A stretch of 48,275 nucleotides of DNA from positions 1-48,275 of the forward strand of contig DF237550.1 of the NCBI GenBank assembly GCA_000708835.1. Direction: 5' to 3'. Of the stretch, positions 32,783 to 43,745 are shown piece after piece. The DNA is from Klebsormidium nitens (taxonomy: Eukaryota; Streptophyta; Klebsormidiophyceae; Klebsormidiales; Klebsormidiaceae). The notes under the pieces were generated by a model. The model was not told the DNA's origin and searched no databases. It worked only from the letters and a program-made list of their open reading frames with translations. Position 1 is the stretch's first letter. Every line of letters starts with the position of its first letter. The position numbers and the translations under genes are program-made.

Positions 32783-35700
32783 TTACACTGACGTCACCCA
32801 TCCTTTGAACGGCTCGACGTTGCCGCGAGCGAAGAGCTCCACCAGCCCCCACTCCTCCTGCACGTGGCGCGCCCTCGCAGGCCCCATCATTCCGTACAGC
32901 CCCCTCACCGGGGCCAGTATTGCCTGGTACGCCGCTGGGATCAGGTGCTCGTACTTGGCCGGTACGAACCGTTCCAGGAACCAGTCGCTGTGCGCTGACG
33001 TCACCACACCGTCCACCACCAGCAGCCCGTTCCGAGTGTACGGGTTGAACAGACCGGTGCTGGGCGACATCACCGCTGCTGCCACGTGGCACAGAGCGAC
33101 GCCACCGGGGGCAGCGGCCCACACGCGCGCGCCCGCGCGCGCGCGCATGGCGGGCACCAGGCGGTGCTCCCCCCACTTGCCACGGCCTTCCGGGGCGACC
33201 GGAAGGAAGTGTCCGGGAGTGAGTTTGAGGGTGAGGTTGTCGCCGGGAACCCCACCCGGTGCGCCTGGGCATTGGATGTCCAAGTGTACGTAGTCTGCTG
33301 ACGTGGCGCTGTCCTGATGGCCGAACAGGTAGACTTCCTCGAAGCGCGCCGCGCCCGTCAGAGGATCCACGCTCCGAATCTTGTCGCCGAGTTGTAATGC
33401 GTCCATCCTGTCGCGAAGGAAACGAGTGAAAAATTTCTATTCAAGACGGCAATGAACTTCCCTAGTCGAATCATCGCGATTACGCCAGCTCGTCCCACGA
33501 TTTCTACAGTTTCTTCTTCAGCGGCCGTCCAAAAGTGTCTGTTTCCTCTGATCGCGTTGATCCAGCAGATAATTGTCACCCTGCTCAGCAAGCTTTTCAG
33601 GCTTCATCTTTTCCAAGACTTGGGCAGTACTTTGAGCCAGATTCTGTCATCAAGGATACCAGACCGGGTTTCCGCAATGCTTCTCATGCGTGCGTGCGCT
33701 CCTTGCATTTTGACTTCTCCGTCTGCAGAATCTCAACAATGTGTGTCAAAGACAATAAGTGGCAAAGCGGACGATATTTGGGGCAACCGCAAATACATCT
33801 CAACTTTTGGATGAGACGATCGAAACTTTCAAATGTCACCATAGACAATCCACAACGGTCTAGACTCCCGGGACAGAAGTTTCGACATTCACCCGCGAAC
33901 CCGTACTCTCGAACCGTTACATTCGGTTGCAACAATCTGGCGGCCGGCCGAGTGGATGACACTCTGCAGCCAGTCTTTGAAACGTCGAGTGCTCAAAACA
34001 TGGTTGCTTTGAACACAGAATCCATACTGCGGCCGAACAACGATAGCATCGAAGGACGACGGCTCCCCTACCTCTTGCGCGCACCTCCCTGCATTTCCAC
34101 GGTCGCGGCCGCGGGGAAACAGCCCGCATTGTTCTTCTCGACCGCGGCTTGGCAGTTGGCCCCCGCCATGATGCCCGCGCCGACGCCGACGAGCACCGCA
34201 CCGGCGCAGGCCCCGCCGAAGGTCACGACGCAAGCGGCGCCGCCGGCTGAAAGCAAGGTCTGGTGGAGGGTGTTTTGAGAGGTTTTTCGGTGATCGGACT
34301 GGCTTCGTTGGGGACGGCGGGTGTCTGAAGAGTCATGACTCCTGTTCATGATTGACATGCCCAAGTTGTGGAATCAGTCGTGCCAACCACTGAGCTGGAC
34401 GTTTCGACGCATACAGCACCCCCTGATTTTCGTAATACCGGTGCGCCCACAATCCTCTTGATTGGACTTCTTCAAGCTAAACCCCTCACCGACGGTCGCG
34501 CCCGCGAGCGCGACGGTTGACCCGACGCAGTTCGCGGTCGCCTGCCCGTCGACTTGGAGGAGCCGCCTGCCGGGCGGAGTGGCCAGGGATCCGAAGGGCG
34601 GCAGCTTCAGGCTGGCGTTCAGCGTCCCTATCGCGGTGCGGGCGTCCGCCACCGCGGAGGGGGGGTACTCCACGTACATGTAGCACCCGGGGTCATTCGC
34701 CTGGGCGGCACCCGCCGGTTTCACGCGAACGACCGGGTTGCCGAGCTTCCTGCAACGTAGGCTGGCACCAAATTGAAACCAGCAGATATTTGAAGGATGT
34801 GCTTTGTGTATGAGCATTGGCGAACGGAGCCCACTTAGAAAGGAGCGACTTATGTCACGCCGCCGTGGCTTCGAAGCGCGCAGGACTCCTGTGCGGAATG
34901 GTCTTGAGTGGGGCTCAGCGGGAGATGATGGGATCTGATGGGCTTTCATCTGACATTTCTGTGATCATCGCACTCATGCACCATTGGAAGAGGAAGATAG
35001 ACGCGGTCGAGGGAAAGGGAATCGGATGACACCCGTGGGGGAACACAATGAAAGTTCCCCAACCATCACGCCGGCAGAACTTGAATTTGTTGAACAAATT
35101 ATCTGACAGGACTTGAAAGGGGATGAGCTCACAAGATTCAAAAGTGCGCACGCAACGCGTACGAAGACACGAGTGCTGGGAGCTTTCTCTTCCGCTTCCA
35201 GCTCTGCAGTCGCAATAGTGATGTAACAGTTGGTCGACAATCTTACTGATACTGGACGGCGGTGTTCGGGGTGAGGCCTGGGATGAGAGGGGTGAGCGTG
35301 TCGGCGGCTGGGATCGGGATCGAGAACTGCGACACTGGAGCGTCTTGTACTTCGAGAACTGCCCAGGACGAGGACATGTCGCTGCCCTGAGGGGCTTGCC
35401 AGTCGACCGCCTTAGTCTGCAAACAGGAGCAGAAGTTCCTGTCAAGTCTACAGTGGCAAATTAAGACCAATGCATTGCTCCTCGGCTGGCGGCATAGATG
35501 TCTACGGCTTCGGGTCATTTTCGTAACCGCAGCTTTCGAAGTATCTACAGGGCTTTTGTAAGTCTGTGATGATAGAATGAGCGCAGAACATTTTTAAAAG
35601 CGATGCCCCTGGGTCGGCGGACTCAAAAGCAATCAACACCAGACTCAAATGACAGGGTGTTTTTGATGAGGCCCATCATATACCTTGATTACGCCGGTGC

Positions 35701-36718
35701 AGGTCGGGTAGTCGAAGCAGAGGTCCGGGGTAGAGGCGTTGTACTCGGCAAGGATCCCCTGGCCATACGTGGGCAGTTCATTTTCGAGCCGATTGAACGC
35801 TTGGAGAGCGTCCGGACACGTCAGCTCGGCGAGGACCGCCTGTAGGAACGAAGCGGTGAGCTCATCGGATGAGAATGATGGCAACATGGTGCTTTTGCTG
35901 GAAGGACATGTCACGCTTCTTACGAATCATGGGAGGAGAGCCCAGCTGAGTGAGGGTTTGCAGCTTGAAACATTGCAGAATATGCATGCGTTTTCCAGAG
36001 AAATGCATCCGTTGATTATGTCTAGACTGTCGTATATCCTTAGCGGAGCGGTCCTGTCTTGGAAGGCTGCTGGATAGAATCAACCTTGGCCCAAGAAGGT
36101 AGTAATCAACCTGAAAGAGCCAGATGGATTGACGATCGTTCGAAGCTTGTGAAAGCGTTTCTGGCACAGCGGGGAGGAGATGCAAGTCTGGCTGAATGCG
36201 CTGCATTCGGACCCACCTGTACGTCAAATAAGTCCCCGCCTTGGCTCGCCCTCTTCTTGCGCTCCAGCAGGTCCAGGCTGTTTGATGTGGCACCCCGCTT
36301 GATGGGTACCACGTTGTGGCTCTGGCAGGCCGCACCCGCCGCAGCCTGCTGCAGCCTCCGAGAGGCAGCTGTACGGAAACGGACACGCCTCATGAAAGAG
36401 GGATACTTGAGAGAGACTCACAGGACTCAAGGATCCCTCAAGCTTCGGGCCAATACTCATTGCAAAGAGGAGCTCATCGACCCCCCCTTTACGTGGCGGC
36501 AGGATTGGCCGAATAGCTCCATGTTAAACTTCTCAAAACTTTCTCAAAATCTTCCCTACAATGAGTAGTATGCTGGATGATTTCAGACATGCACGTCGTA
36601 AAGATGGCATCAGCCTGAGAAACAAAATTTTACCAGATGCCGCTGCCTCCTTGCCAGCTCCCAGCAGCGCCACCAAATACAGTAACACCAGAAGGCATGG
36701 CCGTCGAGATCTCGTCAT
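32783..36718 (-). CDS. Secreted protein with C-terminal Hedgehog-type Hint (Hog) autoprocessing domain
   Basis: Seven minus-strand exons join in phase, from the start: 36634-36718, 36217-36368, 35684-35839, 35247-35416, 34490-34749, 34072-34246, 32783-33407 (540 aa; an in-frame ATG at 36739 would add seven residues). Residues 1-28 look like a signal peptide (RSRRPCLLVLLYLVALLGAG). About 290 residues of unknown type follow, with several Cys, then a Gly/Ala-rich hydrophobic stretch (about 275-305). The Hint domain begins at Cys317 (CFPAAATVEM), continues MDALQLGDKI, has the Hint TxxH as LTPGH (Thr396, His399), and ends in a Hog-like block NPYTRNGLLVVDGVVTSAH. In Hedgehog the Hint Cys starts an N-to-S acyl shift that cuts off the N-terminal part and can attach a lipid. 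Here the residue matching the Hedgehog sterol-transfer Cys (SCYA) appears to be Ala, so cleavage without sterol addition is an inference. The N-terminal part is not the Hedgehog signal domain. Processing and partner unknown. Confidence 0.87.
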
Positions 36719-36739
36719 GCCTTCCGTATTGTCCAGCAT

Positions 36740-38320
36740 GTTTGGGATCAAGAGCTTTGGCTCAGCTTTCGTTCCAGCTCCACAAGAAAACTTGCCTTGC
36801 AATTGCGTGGGCGCCGGAAAACAGCTAGAACGGGATGGAATTGCTGGAATGATGGAAGAGCAGAATCGATCGACGAAGATCAATGTAATCTTATTCCAAG
36901 CATTTGTTATCAGAACTTGCTCGAGATCTGGGGAGAGCCCCTTCACGAAGCCTTCTGGGGAAGTCTCGCGAAAGTAACGGAGCTGAGGAGGGTGGTGTGA
37001 TGACAACACTTCTGATTTGCGCACCTCGACCGTTCACTGATAGCTGAGGGTCACACAGGTACTGCGAAGGCTTTATGGAGAATGGTTATTTGCAAGCTCA
37101 CTGGTGTGGTCATCCGTTTGCTATCAAGACGTTGCTGATTTCAGAGAGCTGCGAGGGAATGCTCTTCAACTTCATAATGTAATGTCATAAGATCGAAGAA
37201 CCAATCAAAGCTTCCTCGAGCCGTGCCTGTCGACATTGGATGAATCGGCTCATGCATGTATGACAGCTGATTGGGCCTGTACATCGACATGGTGCGACTT
37301 GGTTGATGCACAAAGTGAGGTGGCCTCTTCGGAAGATAGCCAATAACTAAAACTGCTTTGCCACAAATATATATCTAGTGTATCCTGGACCCAGCAGTGA
37401 TCTTACTTGCCGCTCAAGGCATCTTTCCAGCTTTTGCTCAGGTCGAAGTGCTCGCGCGGCATGCCATTCTAGATGTATCGGCAGACCGTTTTGAAGCTTC
37501 TGCCGCAATCAAAGTCTGGCAACAACCAGAAGCCACCCTACATGCGGACCGGTGCACGGAGTATCATGAGCTCCTTTGAATCTCTCGAGTTACTAAGGCC
37601 CCGACCCTGCATTGGAAGCTTTATTTTTCGCTTTTCCCGTCTCGAGGTACCTACGACTTAGCATATCCATTACGAGATTCGAGACATTCAAGATTCGTAT
37701 AGCTCAGAAGACGTTTCCATCATAGCGGCAGCTCTTCTGATCTGCATGTGCTTCATTGGATTCGAGCAGCCTCCCGCCTCGTGTTCATCAGTGTTGTGCT
37801 GGAAGAGACGAAGTAAATAATGCTTGAAAATTCTCACTGGGCTCCCTTAATGCCAGCTGTAAGGGGAAGGATCCAAGGATCATGTGCGCGCATGTTGATT
37901 TGAATGTTGACATCATGGAAGAGTCGACGCGAACGAAGAAAAATCCGTCAGACTGGTTAGCTGATTTAACTGAAGGTTGGTCAGGACTTTTAGATAGCTG
38001 ATTGAAGTCCACTAGGTTGACTAGGCAAGTTTCTGTTCATCGGGTCAACTGAACCTGTCATGCCGCAGTACAGGGTAGTCTCATAGGGTATATTGATCAA
38101 TATACCTGGAAATTTGAGCCGTTGATTTTGGTTAGTCAGAGAATGTTTCAGAGAAGTCTCGCTTTATGTTGAGGTTTATGTTTAGGCCTATTTAATCTGT
38201 AAAATCACCCGGGCACAAACAAAACAAATCCTAACCCAAAGTTAACATGCTTCGGATCCGTACCCACCCTAAACCCCCCAACCAACCCCATTCGTCTCCC
38301 GGGCAAGACCTGAAGTAAAC
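36740..38320. promoter_or_regulatory. Divergent intergenic region between Hint gene and DMC1
   Basis: No gene is recognised; open frames are short and lack domains. The region must hold the promoters of the Hint gene (-) and DMC1 (+). A 20-bp perfect palindrome at 38087-38106 is listed separately. Just upstream of DMC1 (38205-38300) the sequence becomes C/A-rich with CCCC runs, unlike the surrounding AT-rich DNA, and may mark the core promoter or 5' leader. Confidence 0.45.
38087..38106. promoter_or_regulatory. 20-bp perfect palindrome upstream of DMC1
   Basis: GGTATATTGATCAATATACC reads the same on both strands and lies 215 bp before the DMC1 start codon. The symmetry breaks immediately outside. 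It is a candidate binding site for a dimeric regulator, but a chance or hairpin-type origin cannot be excluded. Confidence 0.6.
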
Positions 38321-41300
38321 ATGGCCGATATTGAACAGAAAATAGAGACCACTACAGGTAGGCTCCAGCGCTCTTCGCACCGTGCACTTGTCTTATTTGT
38401 CAGTGAATTGATGATCTGCCAAACGTCGCGGATGCAATGAATCGACTTGTGCTTTCCTGAACGGGAATTTCAAGCTGCAGTCGGTCACCAAGAACTTTAG
38501 GTTCTCTTGCCAAAAGACTGCTCTTACTAATCGAACAAGGAGTGACAGTTCGGTCGGTCTGCAAGCTTGAAAGGCCGGGAGGAAAAAGTCTGGCTTGCAA
38601 AGAACTTCTGCACCTTCTCCATCAGCACCGAAGATGGCGACTGAAGAAGCCATTCGAGAAGTGTAAGTACATGCCTTTGAGATACGAAGCCAAGCAGCGC
38701 ATGTGCTCGTTGGATGCGAAGGGATTGGGGCCAGAGTCAGTCCTGCATCAGGGAATGAATCACTCAAATGAAACTTCTTAATCTATTTTGCTATGCAAAT
38801 TCACTACAATCTTCCATCGTTCAGGTCCGAAGGTGATGAGCAGGCTGCTGAGGAGGAGGAAGAAGAAGAAACCTACGAGCCAGTCGACAGACGTGAGCTT
38901 CAAAAGTTCATCGTGATGATGCGAATGCCGTGCAGAGGGCACCCTTGTCTGCATCCGTGAAGTCTGCAGCATTTGGTCAGATATCATGACGGACATAAGG
39001 CAGCTTTTGAGTGGTGGATTTGCAAATATTGTTTGTTTGTGAAAGGAATCAAGATCAGAATCCGAAGTTTTCATCTGGAAAGATCTTCAGGATTGTTTTT
39101 CTTTTGTGTCCTGCAGTACAGGCTCATGGCATCAATGCTGGTAAGCTGTCAGTTCTTCCTTTCCCAACGCCTCAAGCGGCAATATTCACGACCCTCCAGT
39201 CCTGAAAATCGTGGTATACAGAGCCTTGAATATCAAGCTCGTCCACTTGATGATTCGTTTGCAAGTACACTTTTGGAGTCTGAAGCTGGTTTTTGTAGCC
39301 TTGTTCTTGCATGACGATCTCTTACCGTTTCAAGCATACCACGATCTTACAGGCGACATAAAGAAACTGGTCGAATCGGGCATAGTTAGCTGCAACGGAG
39401 TCCGCATGCAGACGAAAAAGGTGAAATGGTTTCGTTGCCGCAAAGGCATCTTGACGTTGAAGATCGATTTGCTGACTTCAATGAATGTCTCAACTCAAGT
39501 TGCACATCAGTTGCTCTCAGAAGACTATAAAGTTGCGTGGAAGGCCGAGCTGCTTTTGATCAAATTGACTACTTGAGGTTTCAGAAAAACGGAAATTTTC
39601 TGCCTGCAGACGCTCTGCAATATCAAGGGGCTCTCTGAAGCGAAGGTCGACAAAATACTGGAGGCTGTGGATAAAATCATTGTGAGCAAGATTCGACTCT
39701 GCACTTGTGCTCCGAAAAATGTGAAGGAAGAAATTGATAAGCTAACAACCAGGATTTGAGCGGAGCAGGTTACCACAGTTTCAGCTCTGGAATGCAGTCT
39801 CAAAAGGTCAGGCAATGTGAACTTTACGTAAAGGTGCGACTTGATAAGTCTTGCAAGTTCGGCAAAAAAACATTGAGATATTCAAGGTAGAGAGACAAGC
39901 TTGGTCAAATCTTCACTGCAGAATGGTGGGTTCGTTACCGGCAGCGAAGCACTAAACAAGGTAAGACCATTCACTCGAAGCTTCTTCCGAATGATTGGTG
40001 ACTGAGTCAGGATTCGAGGAGCTAGTGAGGGCTTTCTAAATCCATCACTTTTGGTGTCTAAAACTTTAAGAATTTGAAGATCTAGTAAGCCCTTCCTGGT
40101 ACCTCAGAGCGGCGTTCACCATATTGATGACTACACTTATCCGACGCAGAGAAAGCAAGTCATCAGAATTACAACCGGTAGTGCTACTCTAGATGAACTC
40201 CTGGGGGGCGGCATGGAAACAGCAAGCATTACAGAAGCTTTTGGAGAGTTCAGGTAAGCCGTTCGCCTCAGCTTTCTTGATTGCAGAGGACCTAACAATA
40301 ACAAAACTACGAACGCTTGTTCTAACTTTAACAAGTCCATCTCGTCCATCATGTTCATCTTGAAAGGGTGAGCTAGTCTGACCAAAAAGCCCACGACATT
40401 GAACTTCATCCGAACGCGCATCAGAAACTGCAATTTTTGCATAGAACTCGGCACTCTCTGTCTTTGTTAAAACAAGCTTAAAAGATTTTGCTTCACGTGT
40501 CATTTCCAGGACCGGGAAAACACAGATCGCGCATACACTGTGCGTCACCACTCAATTGCCTCGATCTATGAACGGAGGTAAGGACCAATCTTCTTAAGGA
40601 CAGGATGTTCGTGTTGAATCTTCATCGTGCCAGCTTGCAGATGCTCGTTTCGAGTCAGGTCTCCTAAAACAACTACAACTACAACAACTACGCTCGAGAA
40701 CCGAATGAATTGTAACATGAGTTCTCCTTTGAAACATGTCTCACGCTTCCAAACTGTTCACTTTTGCAGGACACGGCAAGGTGGCGTACATGTGAGAAGT
40801 CTTGCAAGGTCCTCAGTTGCCTGTGCCGTTCTTCTTTGAATGGAAGTCAGTTTCTTCGCTTGGAGAAAGCCAAGTTGAGATAGATTGTAATGTTCTGGAA
40901 CAATGCACCGAAGAGTTTAAGGAACTCAAAAGAGCCACTACGGCTTGCTTCATGTATCGGACACCAACCAACGTTTGGGATATCGCTTGCAGAGATACTG
41001 AAGGTACCTTCCGACCTGAAAGGATCATTCCCATTGCCGAAAGGTTTGGCATGGATCCAAACAGCGTCCTTGAGAATGTAAGTACAAGTCCCGTTCAGAG
41101 TCCGCTTGTTAAAGTCAGTCTCGTAATCGCTCGACTGGACGTTACGATTACAACCAAAGCGCAAGTCTTTGAGCTTTGCTATCGTTTCCATCGGCTGAAG
41201 TTTCTGAAGCTCAATATGATGAGTTCCTCTGTCCTCTTCAGATCGTTTACGCGCGCGCGTACACACACGAGCACCAGTTCGGTCTTCTCCTTGGACTTGC

Positions 41301-42213
41301 TGCCAAGATGGCTGAGGAACCATTCAGGCTTCTGATTATCGACAGTATCACAGCCTTGTTCCGGGTCGACTTTACTGGGAGAGGCGAGCTGGCTGAGCGG
41401 CAGGTACTAAACCTTGCAATTCTGCTTCCTCGATCTATCAAGCAGCTGAGCGCAGTCTTTGTACGCAAGTTGCATCGATGCTCGAGAGTGCAAACGATCT
41501 GCTTGATCCTTCTCACATGCCCTTCCCTCTATCTCTTGAAGCAAGCTTACAGAGACTTTCAAATTGCTTCTGCAGCAAAAGCTCGGACAGATGCTTTCGA
41601 GGCTGACAAAGATCGCTGAAGGTAGGAATTTGCTTCCAACTTTAGAAAAGCTCATCAATCGCTTCTACTTCCACTTGCCAATCCTGATAGCTTTGATACA
41701 TGCTTGGTCCTTTCGCAGCAGGCGCACGCTTATAAATCCCATTCCCACGTGTGCAGAATTCAACGTGGCCGTATATCTCACAAATCAAGGTAAGCAATTC
41801 CTACACTGGCTTTTTGCACACATGTCTTGCATCGACTAACTGGACCGTCGATGGGATTATTCATATTGATCTCGAGGCGAGACTCTGATCGCATGGATCG
41901 CTCTAAACGCCTTCATACCTGATTATTTTCGAGGCTTTGGTTAACATGGTCGGTAGGCTTTATGTCAGGTTTCGCTCACCTTGTCTTTGTACGTCCAGTG
42001 ATTGCCGATCCAGGCGGTGGTGCGACATTCGTTGCTGATCCGAAGAAGCCAGCCGGAGGTCACGTGATGGCTCATGCATCCACGACTCGGCTCATGATGA
42101 GAAAAGGAAAAGGCGATCAGCGGATCTGCAAGATCTACGACTCGCCAAGTCTTCCAGAGTCCGAATGCACTTTCCAGATTAGTGCAGGCGGAGTTCAAGA
42201 CGCGAAGGACTAG
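38321..42213 (+). CDS. DMC1: DMC1 meiotic recombinase (RecA/RAD51 family)
   Basis: Fifteen exons join in phase: 38321-38357, 38626-38662, 38825-38892, 39117-39140, 39353-39420, 39610-39681, 39922-39960, 40150-40253, 40510-40577, 40770-40791 (22 bp), 40993-41077, 41242-41403, 41576-41621, 41757-41789, 41999-42213 (359 aa). The N-terminus has an acidic run (exon 3), then a helix-hairpin-helix region ([13 protein letters not shown]). The ATPase core has Walker A GEFRTGKT (147-154), [21 protein letters not shown], Walker B LLIIDS (Asp242), [23 protein letters not shown] and [12 protein letters not shown], ending in DAKD. The DMC1-type core, VAVYLTNQV and length separate it from RAD51. DMC1 forms filaments on single-stranded DNA and carries out strand exchange between homologous chromosomes in meiosis I. 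Its presence implies a sexual or once-sexual life cycle. The only uncertain part is the first two 37-bp exons. Confidence 0.96.
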
Positions 42214-43745
42214 TTGCTGCCATGTCGGTTGTGACCGTTCGGGTGCAGCAGCATTTGCTGAAGGGACGTGACAAGAAGTGCCATATTTTGAACTTTGGGC
42301 ACCATTCTGGAGTAATCAAGTTCAATAAGTATAGCTGCATCTTATCCTTGTAATATCGAAGTATAATATCCTGTCCCAGTTGCTTGGAATAGAGTGTCCG
42401 ACATGGTTCGAATGGGATTGAAAGCCGACTGTTACACGTCAGTGCACCAGTCTTCAATAACCGGAAGAATTCGTTTTCCAACAATGTCTTCCAGCGGCTT
42501 ACCTGCGTGCAAGAGCCGATGATTTCATGACAGGACTTGGATGTGACAGAGCTTGGATCTGTTTAGGTTGCTGCTCAGACTGGGTTAGGTTTTCAATGGC
42601 GACTTCTCGAGCGGGTTGTCAAAGGAAACATAGGATGAATATTCGGGCGGGCTTCTCCCTTATTCGACCGGATGTGATAGCTGCACCAAACGAAGCAGCA
42701 AGGGCGGTCGCAGTCAGCGGTTGCTTGAAACCGATCAATTTACAAGGTTTACGCCTATATCGTAGCTGATCGAGGCAACATACTAGACGTTTAATGCAGA
42801 TGACGACGAGCTGCCACAATGTCTTACATGCGTTAATGAAGTCGGTGCATGCATAAGCTGCCAGCCGCAGAACAGTTTATTGTTGATTGTAAGCAGTAGT
42901 GAGATCCCTACAGCTGCCAAGAAAAAATGTTTCTTCGGCCCGGAGCCTGCGAGATTGAATGCTTGACAGGAACGGTGCGAGTCGTAGAAGCAGGCGATGC
43001 CTCCGGCCCAGAAAATCTTATCAATGAGTGCGTTCTTGAACGCGTTGCATCGATATTCGTACCAATTCGTATCTCGATCTTATGCAATTTGCCGACGTGT
43101 CAACCTGGCATCCCGGTAGCTTAGAGCGCGCGGGGCATGAGTCAGCCGGAGCGCATTTATCATGACTCAAAAAGAATGGCCCCTGGCTTGCTGTTTGAGG
43201 TTTTAGCATCACTAGATTTGATTATACGGTTGAGGGAGTTGCAGTACTGTGCACGAGGCAGAGCAATGCTTGAGAAGAAGTGGAGCCAGAGAGCTCCGAG
43301 AGAGGTGCGAAAAAACAGTCTGCCCCTGGCAGGGGCTCAGCCTGGGTACGGTACTTGCTGGCGTTCGATATGTCTGTTGTTCATCGTACGAATAACAAAA
43401 GCCGCGTGCAAGTCGACGCCTGCCGGCCGTCTACTTCGTCGAATCAACCAGATCAACACCATCAAGGGCTGGGAAAGAATATGAAATGGTTCATGCAGCC
43501 AGCTTTTAAAGTACCTAGGTAGCTCGAAGTTGTTATTAATTCAGTTCTCGGGCGAGTCGGGGGAGCTGACCAGTCAACGCCTTGCTGCTTGCAACTTCGA
43601 CTGATCTCGACTCAGGAGCTCAGCAGCTCATATCCCTTGTCACTTGTGTTGGGCTGCTTGCTTTGAAACAGATTTTGATTGCCCAAAGTGGAGGGACTTA
43701 CATACCTACGCAGAGTAGATAGCTCCTCTACAATTTCTGGACAGG
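42214..43745. other. Intergenic, DMC1 3' side to SurE promoter
   Basis: No gene is recognised in 1.5 kb. The frames present are under 120 codons, with no domain and no consistent splice chain. The last few hundred bases should contain the promoter and leader of the SurE gene. Confidence 0.55.

Noticed and set aside
32661-33293. Long + strand frame (210 codons)
   Set aside because: It lies opposite the Hint coding exon; its Pro/Thr/Arg-rich content is the shadow of GC-rich coding sequence on the other strand.
38233-38247. CCTAACCC, a telomere-like sequence
   Set aside because: A single copy only, with no array of the plant-type TTTAGGG/CCCTAAA repeat.
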